Below are positions 6,567-6,653 of a stretch of 6,653 nucleotides of DNA, in pieces. The position numbers were made by a program, and so were the translations under genes. This DNA is from Nitrospirota bacterium (GTDB taxonomy: Bacteria; Nitrospirota; Nitrospiria; Nitrospirales; UBA8639): contig QJYE01000339.1 of assembly GCA_003235785.1 (NCBI GenBank), positions 1-6,653 of the forward strand. Reading direction: 5' to 3'. Position 1 is the stretch's first letter; every line of letters begins with the position of its first letter. Under the pieces are notes generated by a model that was not told the origin of the DNA, searched no databases, and saw only the letters and a program-made list of their open reading frames with translations.

Positions 6567-6653
6567 GTTGAGTTTCCCCCTCAGCTTTTAGTTTCAAATC
6601 GGCAAATGATGTTTTCAAGGTTAAGGTCTGTGATGAAGCGACTGTCGATTAGG

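Noticed and set aside
1..6653. CRISPR array, tRNA or insertion-sequence ends
   Set aside because: No regularly spaced direct repeats, no tRNA-like cloverleaf with a TTCGANNC arm in the gaps, and no terminal inverted repeats with a transposase frame were seen.

Overview
The window is a bacterial segment of roughly balanced base composition. Its core is a three-gene plus-strand cassette, flanked by the 5' part of a minus-strand short-chain dehydrogenase/reductase (SDR) gene on the left and a decayed minus-strand RNA-recognition-motif (RRM) gene on the right. The organism cannot be named from the sequence. A Gram-negative environmental bacterium is likely, and a marine Nitrospirota-like genome is only a guess from composition and protein style.

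Layout. Positions 1-263 (minus) encode the first 87 residues of an SDR with a clear TGASRGIG cofactor loop. Positions 264-529 are a divergent intergenic region with weak promoter-like elements. Positions 539-1408 (plus) encode a 289-residue protein of no family I recognise. Positions 1491-3767 and 3871-6195 (plus) encode two collinear paralogous P-loop NTPases of 758 and 774 residues. Positions 6196-6294 appear empty. Positions 6295-6552 (minus) hold an RRM gene broken by an in-frame TAA at codon 6 and with its RNA-contact motifs eroded. The last 101 bases hold that gene's ribosome binding site and nothing else I can support.

How the genes may work together. Each NTPase is read here as a two-domain protein. 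The N-terminal half (about 310 residues) has the layout of a P-loop ATPase but no Walker A motif. The C-terminal half (about 420 residues) resembles the ATPases of the BREX phage-defence system (BrxD / DUF2791 type), with an intact Walker A (GGFGTGKS or GGFGSGKS) and Walker B (LLIDEAE). The two proteins are homologous end to end, yet their codons differ at many synonymous sites even where the protein is identical. This points to an old duplication with both copies kept under selection. With the small upstream protein they look like one operon with a strong Shine-Dalgarno sequence before each ATPase. No BREX methylase, PglZ phosphatase, Lon-like protease, helicase or nuclease lies in the window. 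The inference is a compact three-gene, possibly defence-related ATPase module that is not a standard BREX locus. Its function is unknown.
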